From Flavobacteriales bacterium (GTDB lineage Bacteria > Bacteroidota > Bacteroidia > CAIKAF01), in NCBI GenBank assembly GCA_026418175.1, contig JAOABX010000005.1, forward strand, positions 85,989 through 149,988: 64,000 nt of DNA, read 5' to 3'. The notes below the pieces were generated by a model, which searched no databases, was not told where the DNA came from, and saw only the letters and a list, made by a program, of their open reading frames with translations. This document shows positions 1 to 9,191 of the stretch, piece by piece. The position numbers and the translations under genes are program-made. Numbering within the stretch: position 1 is the stretch's first letter; each line of letters starts with the position of its first letter.

Positions 1-774
1 CCCCACTCCGGTTTCAGGAATAACTCCCAACCATTTAGAGCCATAGACAAAAGTAAGTTCTCTGGCACCAACACCTCCTATTGTAAAAGGTAACGCAGAA
101 AATACTGATGAAATTAAAAACAATATCAACAATTCAGGAATGTCACTCTTAATATGCATGGCATGTAATATACTCCACGCAGCAAGTATTTGTAAACCTT
201 GCACGATTAATGAAAGAAAGTAGCCTTTCCACAAGCTGGGCATAAAATCGGGGAATATAAACCTGGTTAATAATAAATAAAATGCAATTAATAAGATAAA
301 TAATAATAATGCTAATATCAAGCTTCCATGTATTGGAATGAAAATTAATAAAACATCTGCAAGAAAAAGTAATGCCATCATACCGGTAATTCGATCATAT
401 AAAACCGCAGAAGTTGTTTTCTTCCATGAAGAATGTAAATATTTATTCAATAACATTACTTTGTAAGCATCACCACCAATACCACCAGGCAAAAAAAGAT
501 TATAAAACATGCCTAGCCAATAAAGTAAGACTCCTTGACTTAAACTTAAATATGTTCCTATATTTTTAAAAAAAAGATTTAATCGTAATGCACTAAGGCC
601 CTTAGAGGCAGCATACAGAAAAAATGGTGGAATTAGCCATAAAAAATTAGAGGCATTTAAATTTGCTTTCAATGCTGTAATATCCGTTTTAATATAAGCG
701 AGATATAGGCCGCTAATACTAATTACAGCCTTAATAAAAAACCACCCAACTGATTTAAATTTTTTTGTTGCCAA
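1..774 (-). CDS. Flippase-like membrane protein (UPF0104 / LPG synthase TM-like), 3' end missing
   Basis: I translated this gene directly; it runs off the left edge of the window, so the C-terminus is missing. The visible 258 or so residues are strongly hydrophobic with several membrane segments and carry two motifs typical of the lysylphosphatidylglycerol synthase transmembrane/UPF0104 family: FLPGGIGGDAYK near residue 100 and FTIGGVGARELTF near the window edge. Members are polytopic inner-membrane proteins; many without the catalytic C-terminal domain are suspected lipid or polyprenol-linked flippases. No ATG is well placed. The best start I see is TTG at 774, overlapping the stop of the upstream glycosyltransferase by about 20 bases, which suggests translational coupling. 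The pairing with a DPM1-like glycosyltransferase suggests a role in polyprenyl-linked sugar or glycolipid handling; this is inference. Confidence 0.72.
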   Translation of the reverse strand, partial: MATKKFKSVGWFFIKAVISISGLYLAYIKTDITALKANLNASNFLWLIPPFFLYAASKGLSALRLNLFFKNIGTYLSLSQGVLLYWLGMFYNLFLPGGIGGDAYKVMLLNKYLHSSWKKTTSAVLYDRITGMMALLFLADVLLIFIPIHGSLILALLLFILLIAFYLLLTRFIFPDFMPSLWKGYFLSLIVQGLQILAAWSILHAMHIKSDIPELLILFLISSVFSALPFTIGGVGARELTFVYGSKWLGVIPETGVG

Positions 775-1696
775 TGTAACTTTCCTTGATACGATAAGGT
801 TTTTTCTGCTGCGATTCGTAATAAGTACGCATTTGTATTTCAGCAATAAATCCGAAGGTAATAAGCTGTATGCCTCCTAATACTAACAAAATACCAAGTA
901 GCAAAATGGGACGCCCCCAAATATCGTGTCCTAAAATTTTTTCAATGAATAAATACATATTGATTATTACACCAATAGCCAATGTTATAAACCCTACTGT
1001 ACCAAATAAATGCATTGGCTTTTGAAGGTATTTTTGAAAAAACAAAACTAACATCAAATCACTAATTACTCGAAATGTACGGCCAATACCATATTTTGAA
1101 ACTCCTGCCATTCGTGGATGATGTTTAACAGGCATTTCTGTAATGCGAGCTCCTTGTAAATGAGCCAATACAGGAATAAATCGATGCAATTCGCCATACA
1201 TATTTAAATTTTTGGCTATTTCTTTTTTAAAAACTTTTAGTGTACAACCATAATCTGATATATATACGCCGGTTAAATAACGAATGATTGCATTGGCAAT
1301 TTTGCTGGGTATTTTACGCAATATCATACCATCTTTACGCTTACTTCGCTTCCCTGCCACTAAATCCCAATTTTCTTTTTCTAATAATTCAACCATAGCT
1401 GGGATATCGGAAGGGTCATTCTGTCGATCACCATCTAGGGTAACAATGTAATCACCCTTGGCAGCTTCTATCCCGGCAGACAATGCATGTGTTTGTCCAT
1501 AATTTTTTTGAAACACAATCAAGTGAATAGTTTCATCATTCAATGCAAGAATGCGATGACAAGTTTGATCGGTTGAACCATCATCAACCAAAATAATTTC
1601 GTGTGAAAACTCAAGCAACGCTTGATGAATTTCAGATATTAATGGAACTATATTATCTTCTTCGTTTTTAAGTGCAATAACCAACGACAACTTCAT
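755..1696 (-). CDS. GT2 family glycosyltransferase, DPM1/GtrB-like, membrane anchored
   Basis: A GT-A fold family 2 glycosyltransferase. The N-terminus SLVIALKNEEDNI, the nucleotide-binding VDDGSTD and the metal-binding TLDGDRQNDP are visible, and two hydrophobic helices close the protein (around residues 230-255 and 265-290), as in the polyprenyl-phosphate glycosyltransferases (DPM1, GtrB, ArnC-like). The likely reaction is transfer of a sugar from a nucleotide sugar to a polyprenyl phosphate at the cytoplasmic face; the sugar cannot be read from sequence. I chose ATG at 1696 rather than an in-frame TTG at 1705, because this ATG overlaps the stop of the upstream gene in an ATGA arrangement. 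The downstream flippase-like gene starts inside its 3' end. Confidence 0.85.
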   Translation of the reverse strand: MKLSLVIALKNEEDNIVPLISEIHQALLEFSHEIILVDDGSTDQTCHRILALNDETIHLIVFQKNYGQTHALSAGIEAAKGDYIVTLDGDRQNDPSDIPAMVELLEKENWDLVAGKRSKRKDGMILRKIPSKIANAIIRYLTGVYISDYGCTLKVFKKEIAKNLNMYGELHRFIPVLAHLQGARITEMPVKHHPRMAGVSKYGIGRTFRVISDLMLVLFFQKYLQKPMHLFGTVGFITLAIGVIINMYLFIEKILGHDIWGRPILLLGILLVLGGIQLITFGFIAEIQMRTYYESQQKKPYRIKESYIGNKKI

Positions 1697-2751
1697 GCAA
1701 TACAATTATAATATTTAAAAAAGTTGACCAAAAATATGAATCGAATGGCCGTAAAAAAAGTCTCTTTAATATACTCCTGCTTATCAATTAAAACAAATCG
1801 CGGTTCAAAATAAATAGCATATTTTTTAAAAACATCATCGAACAAGCAAACAGAGACACATAGAATTGAAAATAGAAATTTATTTTTCAATCCAAACGTT
1901 TTTACATGATCAAACTCTTTTTCTATTAAAACGTCTATATAAAGAAGTTCTGATTTATTTTTAATATTTGAATATCTATCATGAACTGATTGCTCTGTCT
2001 TTAAATATCCAAAACAATAGGTTGATCCAAAATCTATTATCAAATTTTTACCAAGAAAATCTGATAACTTAAACAATTTATTGGTATCTAAAAAATCTGT
2101 ATGCAAAAAATCAGTGACTGGCTTTACGGCTTTATTTTTATTGATTAATGAAATTATGTTTTTTAGATTTTTGTTTTTATAATTTTCCAAAAAATTATTT
2201 GAGAAGTTTAGATTGGCTAATTGCAATGAATTTCGCTTGATATGATACACAATTTCATAATATAAAAAGTGAGGAACCAATGTTTTCATACTTGGAATAA
2301 TTCCACATTTATTAAATTTAGATTTAAGCAACGTGGCTTCATAATCGTTCAATGCTATTATTGAATCAACTGATGCAAACTGATAAACTTGATTTATTTG
2401 AAAAAATCTCCCTTCCAAATAAGCAACTAAAAAATCATAATATTGAACGTATGGAGCGGAACCTTCATAATAATATATTTCATTAATCTCATCTTCTAAA
2501 GTTTCACCTTGTATCTTTAGCAAATCGCCCAGTGATTGAAGATTATTTTCATTCGAAAAGTAGTAATATAAAAAGGCTTCATCGTTTGCTATATTAATTG
2601 AGAATTTTTGATTTATTACATACACTGAATCTTCTTTGCATGAATATGTATTATTTTCTTCGTACCACCATACATCCGGATAATTTGAAAAATTACAAGA
2701 TAAATTGAATGTATTATTTTCTAAAAATTGATAGGCCCGCTTATTTTTCAT
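1693..2751 (-). CDS. Degenerate thioredoxin-like (TlpA/ResA-type) protein, probable 5' frameshift
   Basis: An AT-rich gene of 352 codons with no clear family name. Its C-terminal third resembles a TlpA/ResA thioredoxin domain: GKNLIIDFGSTYCFGYLK stands where such proteins read GK.vllDFWATWCgPCxxE, followed later by YFEPRFVLIDK, which resembles the cis-Pro strand region. The second active-site Cys is replaced by Tyr, so a disulfide reductase role is doubtful. The first 220 residues match nothing I recognise. There is no signal peptide in this frame, but the other frame just upstream (about 2810 to 2753) encodes a good one, so the gene probably carries a one-base frameshift in a T7 run. Its stop overlaps the glycosyltransferase ATG. 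It could be a decaying gene. Confidence 0.55.
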   Translation of the reverse strand: MKNKRAYQFLENNTFNLSCNFSNYPDVWWYEENNTYSCKEDSVYVINQKFSINIANDEAFLYYYFSNENNLQSLGDLLKIQGETLEDEINEIYYYEGSAPYVQYYDFLVAYLEGRFFQINQVYQFASVDSIIALNDYEATLLKSKFNKCGIIPSMKTLVPHFLYYEIVYHIKRNSLQLANLNFSNNFLENYKNKNLKNIISLINKNKAVKPVTDFLHTDFLDTNKLFKLSDFLGKNLIIDFGSTYCFGYLKTEQSVHDRYSNIKNKSELLYIDVLIEKEFDHVKTFGLKNKFLFSILCVSVCLFDDVFKKYAIYFEPRFVLIDKQEYIKETFFTAIRFIFLVNFFKYYNCIA

Positions 2752-2823
2752 GCTTGCACTAAAAAAAGAAAAAATATCAAGAAAGAAATAATTACAAATA
2801 AAATTTTCAAAGTCAATAAATTA

Positions 2824-4770
2824 TTATTTAATTAAAATTAGTTTACCTGTGAACTGATGCAATGTTCCAAAATTATCTTTAACATAAATGCGATACACAT
2901 ATACACCCTGTGGAGTCTTTAACGGATCAGCACCTCCGATACTACCATCCCATCCATCGTTTATGTTTCTGGATTCAAATATACAACGCCCCCAACGGTC
3001 GTATATATACATTTCAAAAGAGTTTTCCTGCAATCCTATACCTTTCACTTCAAATTTTTCATTTTTATCATCCTGATTTACTGTAAAAGCATTGGGTATA
3101 AACAATGAAAATTCTGCAATTACATTAATTATCATAGTATAAGAGTCTTTGCACCCGTTTGCATCAAAGGCTGTAATGGTAACGGGATAGGAGCCTTCTC
3201 CACTGGTAAATTGATAAATAAAATTATCCTGATAAAAATTTTGTCCTTCAATTTCCCAAACAAAAGAAGTATAATACTGAGAAGCATTAAAAAAATGCGC
3301 ATAGGGAAACAATACATTCACCACCGGATTATCCACTGTAAAATAAGCCATCAATGTATCGTTTTCAATATTATTTACAACAATCAATGTATCTAACCAA
3401 CAACCTAAATCATCCGTTACTCGAATGTATAACAATGAATCGCCAACTGCACCCACATATACCGGATTGTTGGAAGTAATGTTTTGAAAATAATCTGTAA
3501 ATGTATATTGATAAGGGGGGGTTGTACCATTGACCAACACTGTTATTACGCCCACTCCTTTAGAACAAGTATCAGCTTGTTGAACTACCTGAAAACTAAA
3601 GCTTGTCGGGTCTGATACTGTTACATTGGCTGTGGCAGTGCACCCCTGTGCGTCTGTAACAGTAACCACATAGTTGCCTCGGGCTAAACCAGTTGCAGTT
3701 TGTGTATTTTGGGTCGCAGGATCGCTCCATAAGTATTGATACGGGCCAATCCCTCCAATAACATTTACGGTGGCCTGTCCGTTATCCACACCGCAATCTG
3801 CATCTACAACCGTAACACTAAGCATCATGGCATTGTAATTAAATGAGATATTGGGAGTTGAAGCATTGGCCTGATTTCCACAAATATCTTCAATCACTCC
3901 CGATATGGCTAATGTAAAATTTCCACCAGAACTAATGGGTGGAGATAAAGCAAGCACATATTCTATAGAATATGCAGCCCCAGCTTGGCAGTCAATCCCT
4001 GTTGCGGATGTAATGGTATAAGGGCCTCCGGGACCTGTAAATGAAAAATCAGAGGGCTGCACTGAATTACAAGCAATATTCTCAGAAAATGTTACGGTAA
4101 TACTGCTGGCATTGCAGTTCAGGTTAGGCTGAACTGAAACCAGGGATGGTGGAACGTTATCTGGCACTTGAGCCGTTGAATTGCTAAAATCTAGCCGATA
4201 CCCATTAGTACTTTGTGAAAAATTTGAGATATATAGAACAAAACGCTGCCCTGCTGAAACATTAATGGTTGGTTCATCTTGCGGATTTGTTCCCCCATTG
4301 GCTCCTGTAATTCCATTATTTGTAGTATAACTGGAAAAATTACATTCTACTTCGAGTGATCCGTTAGTTTTAATATCAGAACAATCCGCATTGGTTAAAT
4401 TAAATAGAGCCCAGTCATAATCATCAGTGGATACATAAGGAATAATATTAAAATGCAATATTCCGTTTGTTTGAACCGTAAACGTGTACCAAATTCCATT
4501 GTCTTCACCGGTAGCCAGGCAGGATAAAATACCGCTAATTTCGTTAGGAACATTATCTGGCGGAACATTAAGTACTGGTACATCATAACTTATTTGGCAC
4601 ACCGGTATGGCTCCCATACAATCTCCAGAAGATGCCTGAGCATATAAAAACCTTGTTGTTAGTTCTATTAAAAAAAGCAGAACTAACAGACAATGTGAAA
4701 GATATGAATATAACGAGCCCAATATACTTATATTCAAATATACAAAATAATAGACACTTATAGAAAACAA
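2824..4770 (-). CDS. T9SS type B surface protein with SprB-like repeat (CHU_C domain)
   Basis: A secreted, multi-domain surface protein. After an N-terminal hydrophobic segment ending in FLYAQ comes a disulfide-rich beta domain beginning GDCMGAIPVCQISYD, with a jelly-roll-like section around residues 60-200, then an Ig-like section, a SprB-type repeat containing GQATVNVIGGIGPYQYLWS and a PKD-like section. The last 95 residues, starting FIPNAFTVNQDDKNEKF and including YDRWGRCIFES, form the gliding-motility-associated CHU_C domain, the type B sorting signal of the T9SS. It is therefore exported through the outer membrane and displayed or released. The start is uncertain: 4770 is a TTG and no ATG precedes the signal peptide. 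An alternative is a TTG about 17 codons downstream. Confidence 0.85.
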   Translation of the reverse strand: MFSISVYYFVYLNISILGSLYSYLSHCLLVLLFLIELTTRFLYAQASSGDCMGAIPVCQISYDVPVLNVPPDNVPNEISGILSCLATGEDNGIWYTFTVQTNGILHFNIIPYVSTDDYDWALFNLTNADCSDIKTNGSLEVECNFSSYTTNNGITGANGGTNPQDEPTINVSAGQRFVLYISNFSQSTNGYRLDFSNSTAQVPDNVPPSLVSVQPNLNCNASSITVTFSENIACNSVQPSDFSFTGPGGPYTITSATGIDCQAGAAYSIEYVLALSPPISSGGNFTLAISGVIEDICGNQANASTPNISFNYNAMMLSVTVVDADCGVDNGQATVNVIGGIGPYQYLWSDPATQNTQTATGLARGNYVVTVTDAQGCTATANVTVSDPTSFSFQVVQQADTCSKGVGVITVLVNGTTPPYQYTFTDYFQNITSNNPVYVGAVGDSLLYIRVTDDLGCWLDTLIVVNNIENDTLMAYFTVDNPVVNVLFPYAHFFNASQYYTSFVWEIEGQNFYQDNFIYQFTSGEGSYPVTITAFDANGCKDSYTMIINVIAEFSLFIPNAFTVNQDDKNEKFEVKGIGLQENSFEMYIYDRWGRCIFESRNINDGWDGSIGGADPLKTPQGVYVYRIYVKDNFGTLHQFTGKLILIK

Positions 4771-4915
4771 ATAGTTGTATGTACAGTACTTATAAACGAA
4801 CCTGTGTGTATATTGTTATTAATTTCGTTCTGGTTAGTATTTAAAAATGGTGATATAACATACAGTATTTATAACTTAGCGCACAGAAAATCATAAAATT
4901 TAAACTATAAAACGT

Positions 4916-5857
4916 ATGAAAATTACCGTAGTAGGTGCCGGAGCCGTAGGTGCTACCTGTGCAGATAACATTGCTAGAAAAGAGCTTGCTGAAGAAGTAG
5001 TATTGCTCGACATTAAAGAAGGGTTAGCCGAAGGGAAAGCATTGGATATGCTTCAAACAGCTTCTCTATTAGAATTTGACACCCGTATTACCGGAAGTAC
5101 AAATGATTATTCAAAAACCGCAAACTCTGATGTGGTAGTGATTACCTCCGGTGTACCACGTAAGCCCGGAATGACCCGCGAAGAACTGATAGGAATTAAT
5201 GCCGGCATTGTAAAAAATGTTACGGAAAACATCCTGAAGCACTCTCCCAATGCAATCATCATCGTTATATCAAACCCGATGGATACCATGACTTACTTGG
5301 CTTTAAAAACCAGTGGAATTCCTAAAAACCGCATTATTGGTATGGGGGGAATTTTGGATAGCGCCCGTTTTAAGTGTTACTTAAGCCAGGAGCTACATTG
5401 TTCACCAAATGATTTGCATGCCGTGGTTATTGGAGGGCATGGTGATACAACGATGATCCCATTAATTCGTATGGCTACACTAAATGGTACTCCTGTTACA
5501 ACCATGATAAGCGAGGAAAAACAAAAGCAAATTGTAGCCGATACAATGGTAGGGGGAGCCACTTTAACCAAATTAATTGGAACCTCCGCTTGGTATGCAC
5601 CGGGAGCAGCAGGTGCTTTATTGGTAGAAAGCATTGTAAGAGATCAGAAAAAAGTTTTTCCATGTTGCGTTTACCTAGAAGGCGAATACGGACAAAAAGA
5701 CATTTGTCTGGGTGTACCCGTAGTAATTGGTCGCAACGGTTGGGAAAAAATAATAGATTATAAACTCAATGACGAAGAGCAAGCTTTATTTAATAAAAGT
5801 GCTGATGCCGTAAGAAATATGAATGAAGTATTGACTACGCTTGACGTTAATGCATAA
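4916..5857 (+). CDS. mdh: Malate dehydrogenase (LDH-like type)
   Basis: NAD-dependent malate dehydrogenase, a cytosolic TCA-cycle enzyme converting L-malate to oxaloacetate. The N-terminal Rossmann motif GAGAVG (residues 7-12) and Asp32 at the end of beta-2 indicate NAD preference. The substrate-specificity loop reads PRKPGMTRE, with Arg82 and Arg88, the arginine that separates malate from lactate dehydrogenases. The catalytic pair is Asp148 and His175 (in GGHGD), with Arg151 in DSAR. Length 313 is usual for the family. It starts at ATG 4916 and is followed by a strong hairpin terminator, so it is probably monocistronic. Confidence 0.96.
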   Translation: MKITVVGAGAVGATCADNIARKELAEEVVLLDIKEGLAEGKALDMLQTASLLEFDTRITGSTNDYSKTANSDVVVITSGVPRKPGMTREELIGINAGIVKNVTENILKHSPNAIIIVISNPMDTMTYLALKTSGIPKNRIIGMGGILDSARFKCYLSQELHCSPNDLHAVVIGGHGDTTMIPLIRMATLNGTPVTTMISEEKQKQIVADTMVGGATLTKLIGTSAWYAPGAAGALLVESIVRDQKKVFPCCVYLEGEYGQKDICLGVPVVIGRNGWEKIIDYKLNDEEQALFNKSADAVRNMNEVLTTLDVNA

Positions 5858-5880
5858 GCACATTTAAAATAAAACAAATG

Positions 5881-5911
5881 AAAAAAGCTGTCTAAATAAG
5901 GCAGCTTTTTT
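5881..5911 (+). terminator. Rho-independent terminator after mdh
   Basis: AAAAAAGCTGTC (5881-5892) pairs with GGCAGCTTTTTT (5900-5911) around a 7-base loop, 12 pairs with a single G-U. The 3' arm ends in a run of six T. It lies 23 bases after the mdh stop. Confidence 0.88.
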
Positions 5912-5946
5912 ATCTTTACAAGATATTCAACATTCATAATCATTTC

Positions 5947-7083
5947 ATGAATAAAAACCTTTACATATATAAAATTTATTCCCTACTTGGGATACTCATT
6001 TCAAGCCTTCATGCACAAACTTTTGTTGATAGTATAAATCATCAATCATATACCCGCTATTTTAGAGTTCATTTGCCTTTAGGATATAATCCATCCTTCT
6101 ATTATCCATTAGTACTTAATTACCATGGTTATACTTCTAATGCCTTACAGCAGGAATTATATACCGGCATGAGTACATTAGCAGATGAGCAAAATTTTAT
6201 CGTGGTATATCCTGATGGCATTGCTAATTCTTGGAACGTAGGCTTTTTACCACAACCATATTTTTCAGGAATAGATGATGTGGGTTTTACTAATACCTTG
6301 CTAGATACTTTAATTGCACGCTATTCTATTGATACAAGTAAAGTGTATGCCTGCGGCATGAGTAATGGGGGATATATGAGTTACCGTTTGGCCTGTGAAC
6401 TAAGCCATCGAATTACTGCCATAGCCTCAGTTACAGGGTTAATGACTGATAGTACTTCCTATTATTGTAATCCTCCGCGTTCTGTACCTGTATTACAAAT
6501 TCATGGTACAGCTGACCCGATTGTTAATTATAATGGAATTCCTGGTTCCCTAAGTGTTAATGAGACTCTTACTTTTTGGGCAAATCATAATAGCTGCGGA
6601 AATACAACAACTACTATTAATATATCAAATAATAATACAAATGACTTTAGCACGGTTGAACAAATTGATTATACAGGATGCAGCAGTTGCGGTTGGATTC
6701 GCTTTTTTAAAATACAAGGCGGTGGACATACCTGGCCCGACGGAGCTGTAGATATCCCTAGCTATGGGCCTACCAATCGAGACATTAATGCAACCCGTGA
6801 AATCTGGAGTTTTTTTCAAATGCATAGCATGCCTTGCTATGTTAGTATAAAAGAAGAATTTACTGAACAAATAAAGATTTTCCCTAACCCTGCTTCTGAA
6901 ATTATTCAAGTACATTCTGAATATCCAATTGAGCGAATCACACTAATGGATATGTCAGGGAAATGTTTGTTGCAATCTTCAACGAATGAATTACACGTTG
7001 CAAATTTACAATCTGGCATATATTTGCTTTCAATTGTAACAATTCACAGTAATTATACAGTACGTTGGATTAAAAGCCCTTAA
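5947..7083 (+). CDS. Secreted PHB-depolymerase/feruloyl-esterase-like hydrolase with T9SS type A signal
   Basis: An alpha/beta-hydrolase of the LpqC/esterase-PHB-depolymerase (CE1-like) family. A signal peptide ends at SLHAQ (about residue 24). The nucleophile elbow is GMSNGG with Ser139; Asp190 in HGTADPIV and His261 in GGGHTWPDG complete the triad. From about residue 298 the sequence IKIFPNPASEI begins a type A T9SS C-terminal domain, so the enzyme should be exported across the outer membrane. The substrate, whether a polyester, feruloyl ester or acetylated polysaccharide, cannot be decided. It starts at ATG 5947, just after the mdh terminator. The 33-base gap to the next gene allows cotranscription. 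Confidence 0.88.
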   Translation: MNKNLYIYKIYSLLGILISSLHAQTFVDSINHQSYTRYFRVHLPLGYNPSFYYPLVLNYHGYTSNALQQELYTGMSTLADEQNFIVVYPDGIANSWNVGFLPQPYFSGIDDVGFTNTLLDTLIARYSIDTSKVYACGMSNGGYMSYRLACELSHRITAIASVTGLMTDSTSYYCNPPRSVPVLQIHGTADPIVNYNGIPGSLSVNETLTFWANHNSCGNTTTTINISNNNTNDFSTVEQIDYTGCSSCGWIRFFKIQGGGHTWPDGAVDIPSYGPTNRDINATREIWSFFQMHSMPCYVSIKEEFTEQIKIFPNPASEIIQVHSEYPIERITLMDMSGKCLLQSSTNELHVANLQSGIYLLSIVTIHSNYTVRWIKSP

Positions 7084-7116
7084 AAAGAAGCATAATTTTA
7101 ACAGATATAAAAAACC

Positions 7117-7584
7117 ATGCAAATTGAAATAGGAAAACCCGCTCCACCATTTAGGTTATTTAATACCGAAAAACAGGAAATTTCTCTTGAAAATTTGAAA
7201 GGCAAAAATGTGCTACTGCATTTTTTTCCGCTGGCCTTTACCAGTGTTTGTACAGCGCAACTCTGCAATGCCCGTGATAATTTAACTATTTACAATTCCA
7301 TGAATTGTGTAGTGCTTGGTATATCTGTTGACTCATTATTTTCACTTGCCGAGTTTCGTAAACAACAACATTTGAATTTCGATTTACTAAGCGATTTTAA
7401 TAAAACCACAATCCGTGATTATGGACTGGTCATTGAAGATTTTGCTTTTGGAATGAAAGGTGTTAGTAAACGCGCCGCCTTTCTTTTAGACAAAGAGGGT
7501 ATTGTGCGCTATGCTGAAATAACGCCATCGCCGGCAGATCAACCCAATTATCTGGCTATTCAAGAGGCTTTAGCCAAACTATAA
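7117..7584 (+). CDS. Peroxiredoxin, AhpE-like (AhpC/TSA family)
   Basis: A thiol peroxidase of 155 residues. The active-site loop reads FPLAFTSVCTAQLC, matching the PxxxTxxC signature with peroxidatic Cys45. A second Cys at 50 lies in the position where AhpE-type enzymes usually have Glu-Leu or Cys, and it might act in resolving. The thioredoxin fold is complete through DKEGIVRYAEI near residue 128. It should reduce hydroperoxides in the cytosol, with no reductant identifiable here. It lies between a secreted esterase and the transhydrogenase operon; a link to NADPH supply from that operon is only suggestive. Confidence 0.9.
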   Translation: MQIEIGKPAPPFRLFNTEKQEISLENLKGKNVLLHFFPLAFTSVCTAQLCNARDNLTIYNSMNCVVLGISVDSLFSLAEFRKQQHLNFDLLSDFNKTTIRDYGLVIEDFAFGMKGVSKRAAFLLDKEGIVRYAEITPSPADQPNYLAIQEALAKL

Positions 7585-7686
7585 ACAGTTTTTAAATTGT
7601 ATATAGTTTCATGTAAAGGATGAATTTCTCCCCATTTACTTTTTCATTCAAAAAAATTTTTACATTGGATTAAAAATTACCCGATT

Positions 7687-8814
7687 ATGATTATTGGTGT
7701 ACCCAAAGAGCTTAAATCGCGTGAAAATCGTGTAGCCTTAACACCCGATACTGTAAAAGACTTGATAAAAAAAGGGTTTACAGTTCATGTTGAAAATGAA
7801 GCCGGTATAGGTTCATTTATTACGAATGAGGCCTATCAGGCAGCAGGTGCCACAATTAAAACTAAAGATGAAATATATCGTGAAAGCGATACTATTTTAA
7901 AAGTTAATGCCCCACAACCAGATGAAATACGCATGATGAAGCGGGGTGCATGCTTGTTAAGTTTTATGTGGGCAGCTACCAACCCTTCATTGGTCGAAGC
8001 CTGTGTGGATGCTGGTATTAGTGCATTTTCCATGGATGCCATTCCCCGTATTTCCAGGGCTCAAAAAATGGATGCTTTGTCATCGCAGGCAAATTTAGCC
8101 GGATACAAAGCTGTATTAATGGCAGCCGATAAAATAGGTAAAATTTTACCAATGATGACAACTGCTGCCGGAACCATACGGCCCGCCAAAGTAGTAATAT
8201 TTGGAGCCGGAGTTGCCGGGTTGCAAGCGCTTGCTACTGCAAAACGACTTGGTGCAGTTGTTGAAGTAACGGATATTCGGCCTGAAACCAAGGAACAAGT
8301 AGAATCATTAGGTGGAAAATTTATTACTGTGGAAGGTGATGACTCTATAATAATTGAAGGTGGATATGTAAAAAATGTAAGTGAAGATTTTTTAAAAAAA
8401 CAGCAGGAAACCGTTGCCCGTCATGTCAAAGAAGCTGATATTGTAATAACTACAGCGTTAATTCCCGGCAAAAAAGCCCCATTGCTTGTAACAGAAGATA
8501 TGGTAAAAAGTATGCGGTTTGGCTCCGTTATAGTTGATATGGCCGTAGAGCAGGGCGGTAATGTGGCCGGCAGCGAATTAAATTCTACCGTAGTAAAGCA
8601 TGGAATTACAATTATTGGCGAAAGTAATATCCCCTCTTTACTACCGATGAATGCCAGTGATTTGTATGCAAAAAATATCGTTGCTTTTTTACTTCACCTG
8701 GCCACACCAGAAGGATTCAAATGGGAAATGGAGGAAGAAATTACCAAAGGTTCACTTATCACCCATCAGGGAAATCCTGTACATCCTAGTGTACTTAGAA
8801 CACAACATGCTTAA
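7687..8814 (+). CDS. pntAA: NAD(P) transhydrogenase subunit alpha, part 1 (soluble NAD domain)
   Basis: The NAD(H)-binding domain I of proton-translocating transhydrogenase, related to alanine dehydrogenase. It starts MIIGVPKELKSRENRVALTP, the typical family N-terminus, and has the dinucleotide fold motif FGAGVAGLQALATAKRLGA near residue 175 followed by DIRPET. Length 375 agrees with the split alpha subunit of Bacteroidota and Rhodospirillum. It works with the next two genes in the inner membrane to drive NADP reduction by NADH at the expense of the proton gradient. The three genes are 27 and 41 bases apart, forming one operon. Confidence 0.95.
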   Translation: MIIGVPKELKSRENRVALTPDTVKDLIKKGFTVHVENEAGIGSFITNEAYQAAGATIKTKDEIYRESDTILKVNAPQPDEIRMMKRGACLLSFMWAATNPSLVEACVDAGISAFSMDAIPRISRAQKMDALSSQANLAGYKAVLMAADKIGKILPMMTTAAGTIRPAKVVIFGAGVAGLQALATAKRLGAVVEVTDIRPETKEQVESLGGKFITVEGDDSIIIEGGYVKNVSEDFLKKQQETVARHVKEADIVITTALIPGKKAPLLVTEDMVKSMRFGSVIVDMAVEQGGNVAGSELNSTVVKHGITIIGESNIPSLLPMNASDLYAKNIVAFLLHLATPEGFKWEMEEEITKGSLITHQGNPVHPSVLRTQHA

Positions 8815-8841
8815 TTTTAATCCAAAAATTTATAAATAAAT

Positions 8842-9150
8842 ATGGAAACTATCTGGCAATTTATTATTGAAAACAAAGAAATTTTCTACTTCGTGATTTT
8901 GGCTGTTTTTGTAGGTGTAGAAGTCATTGGAGGAGTGCCCACCGTTCTTCATACCCCTTTGATGAGCGGAGCTAATGCCATACACGGAGTAGTTATTGTA
9001 GGTGCTATTTACGTCATGCTAAATGTTGATCCTACCAACTACCTATCGTTGGCCCTTGGATTTTTAGCCGTATTTCTAGGAACACTTAATGTGGTGGGGG
9101 GGTTTGCAGTTACTGATCGCATGTTGGAAATGTTTAAAAAGAAAAAATAA
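8842..9150 (+). CDS. pntAB: NAD(P) transhydrogenase subunit alpha, part 2 (membrane)
   Basis: A 102-residue membrane protein with three hydrophobic helices. It contains GVPTVLHTPLMSGANAIHG, which is the conserved segment of the small membrane subunit of transhydrogenase. It forms the proton channel with the membrane part of PntB. Its position between pntAA and pntB confirms the call. Confidence 0.95.
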   Translation: METIWQFIIENKEIFYFVILAVFVGVEVIGGVPTVLHTPLMSGANAIHGVVIVGAIYVMLNVDPTNYLSLALGFLAVFLGTLNVVGGFAVTDRMLEMFKKKK

Positions 9151-9191
9151 TAAAACTTTAAGGATTCAATTACTTCAATAATTTTTAATCT

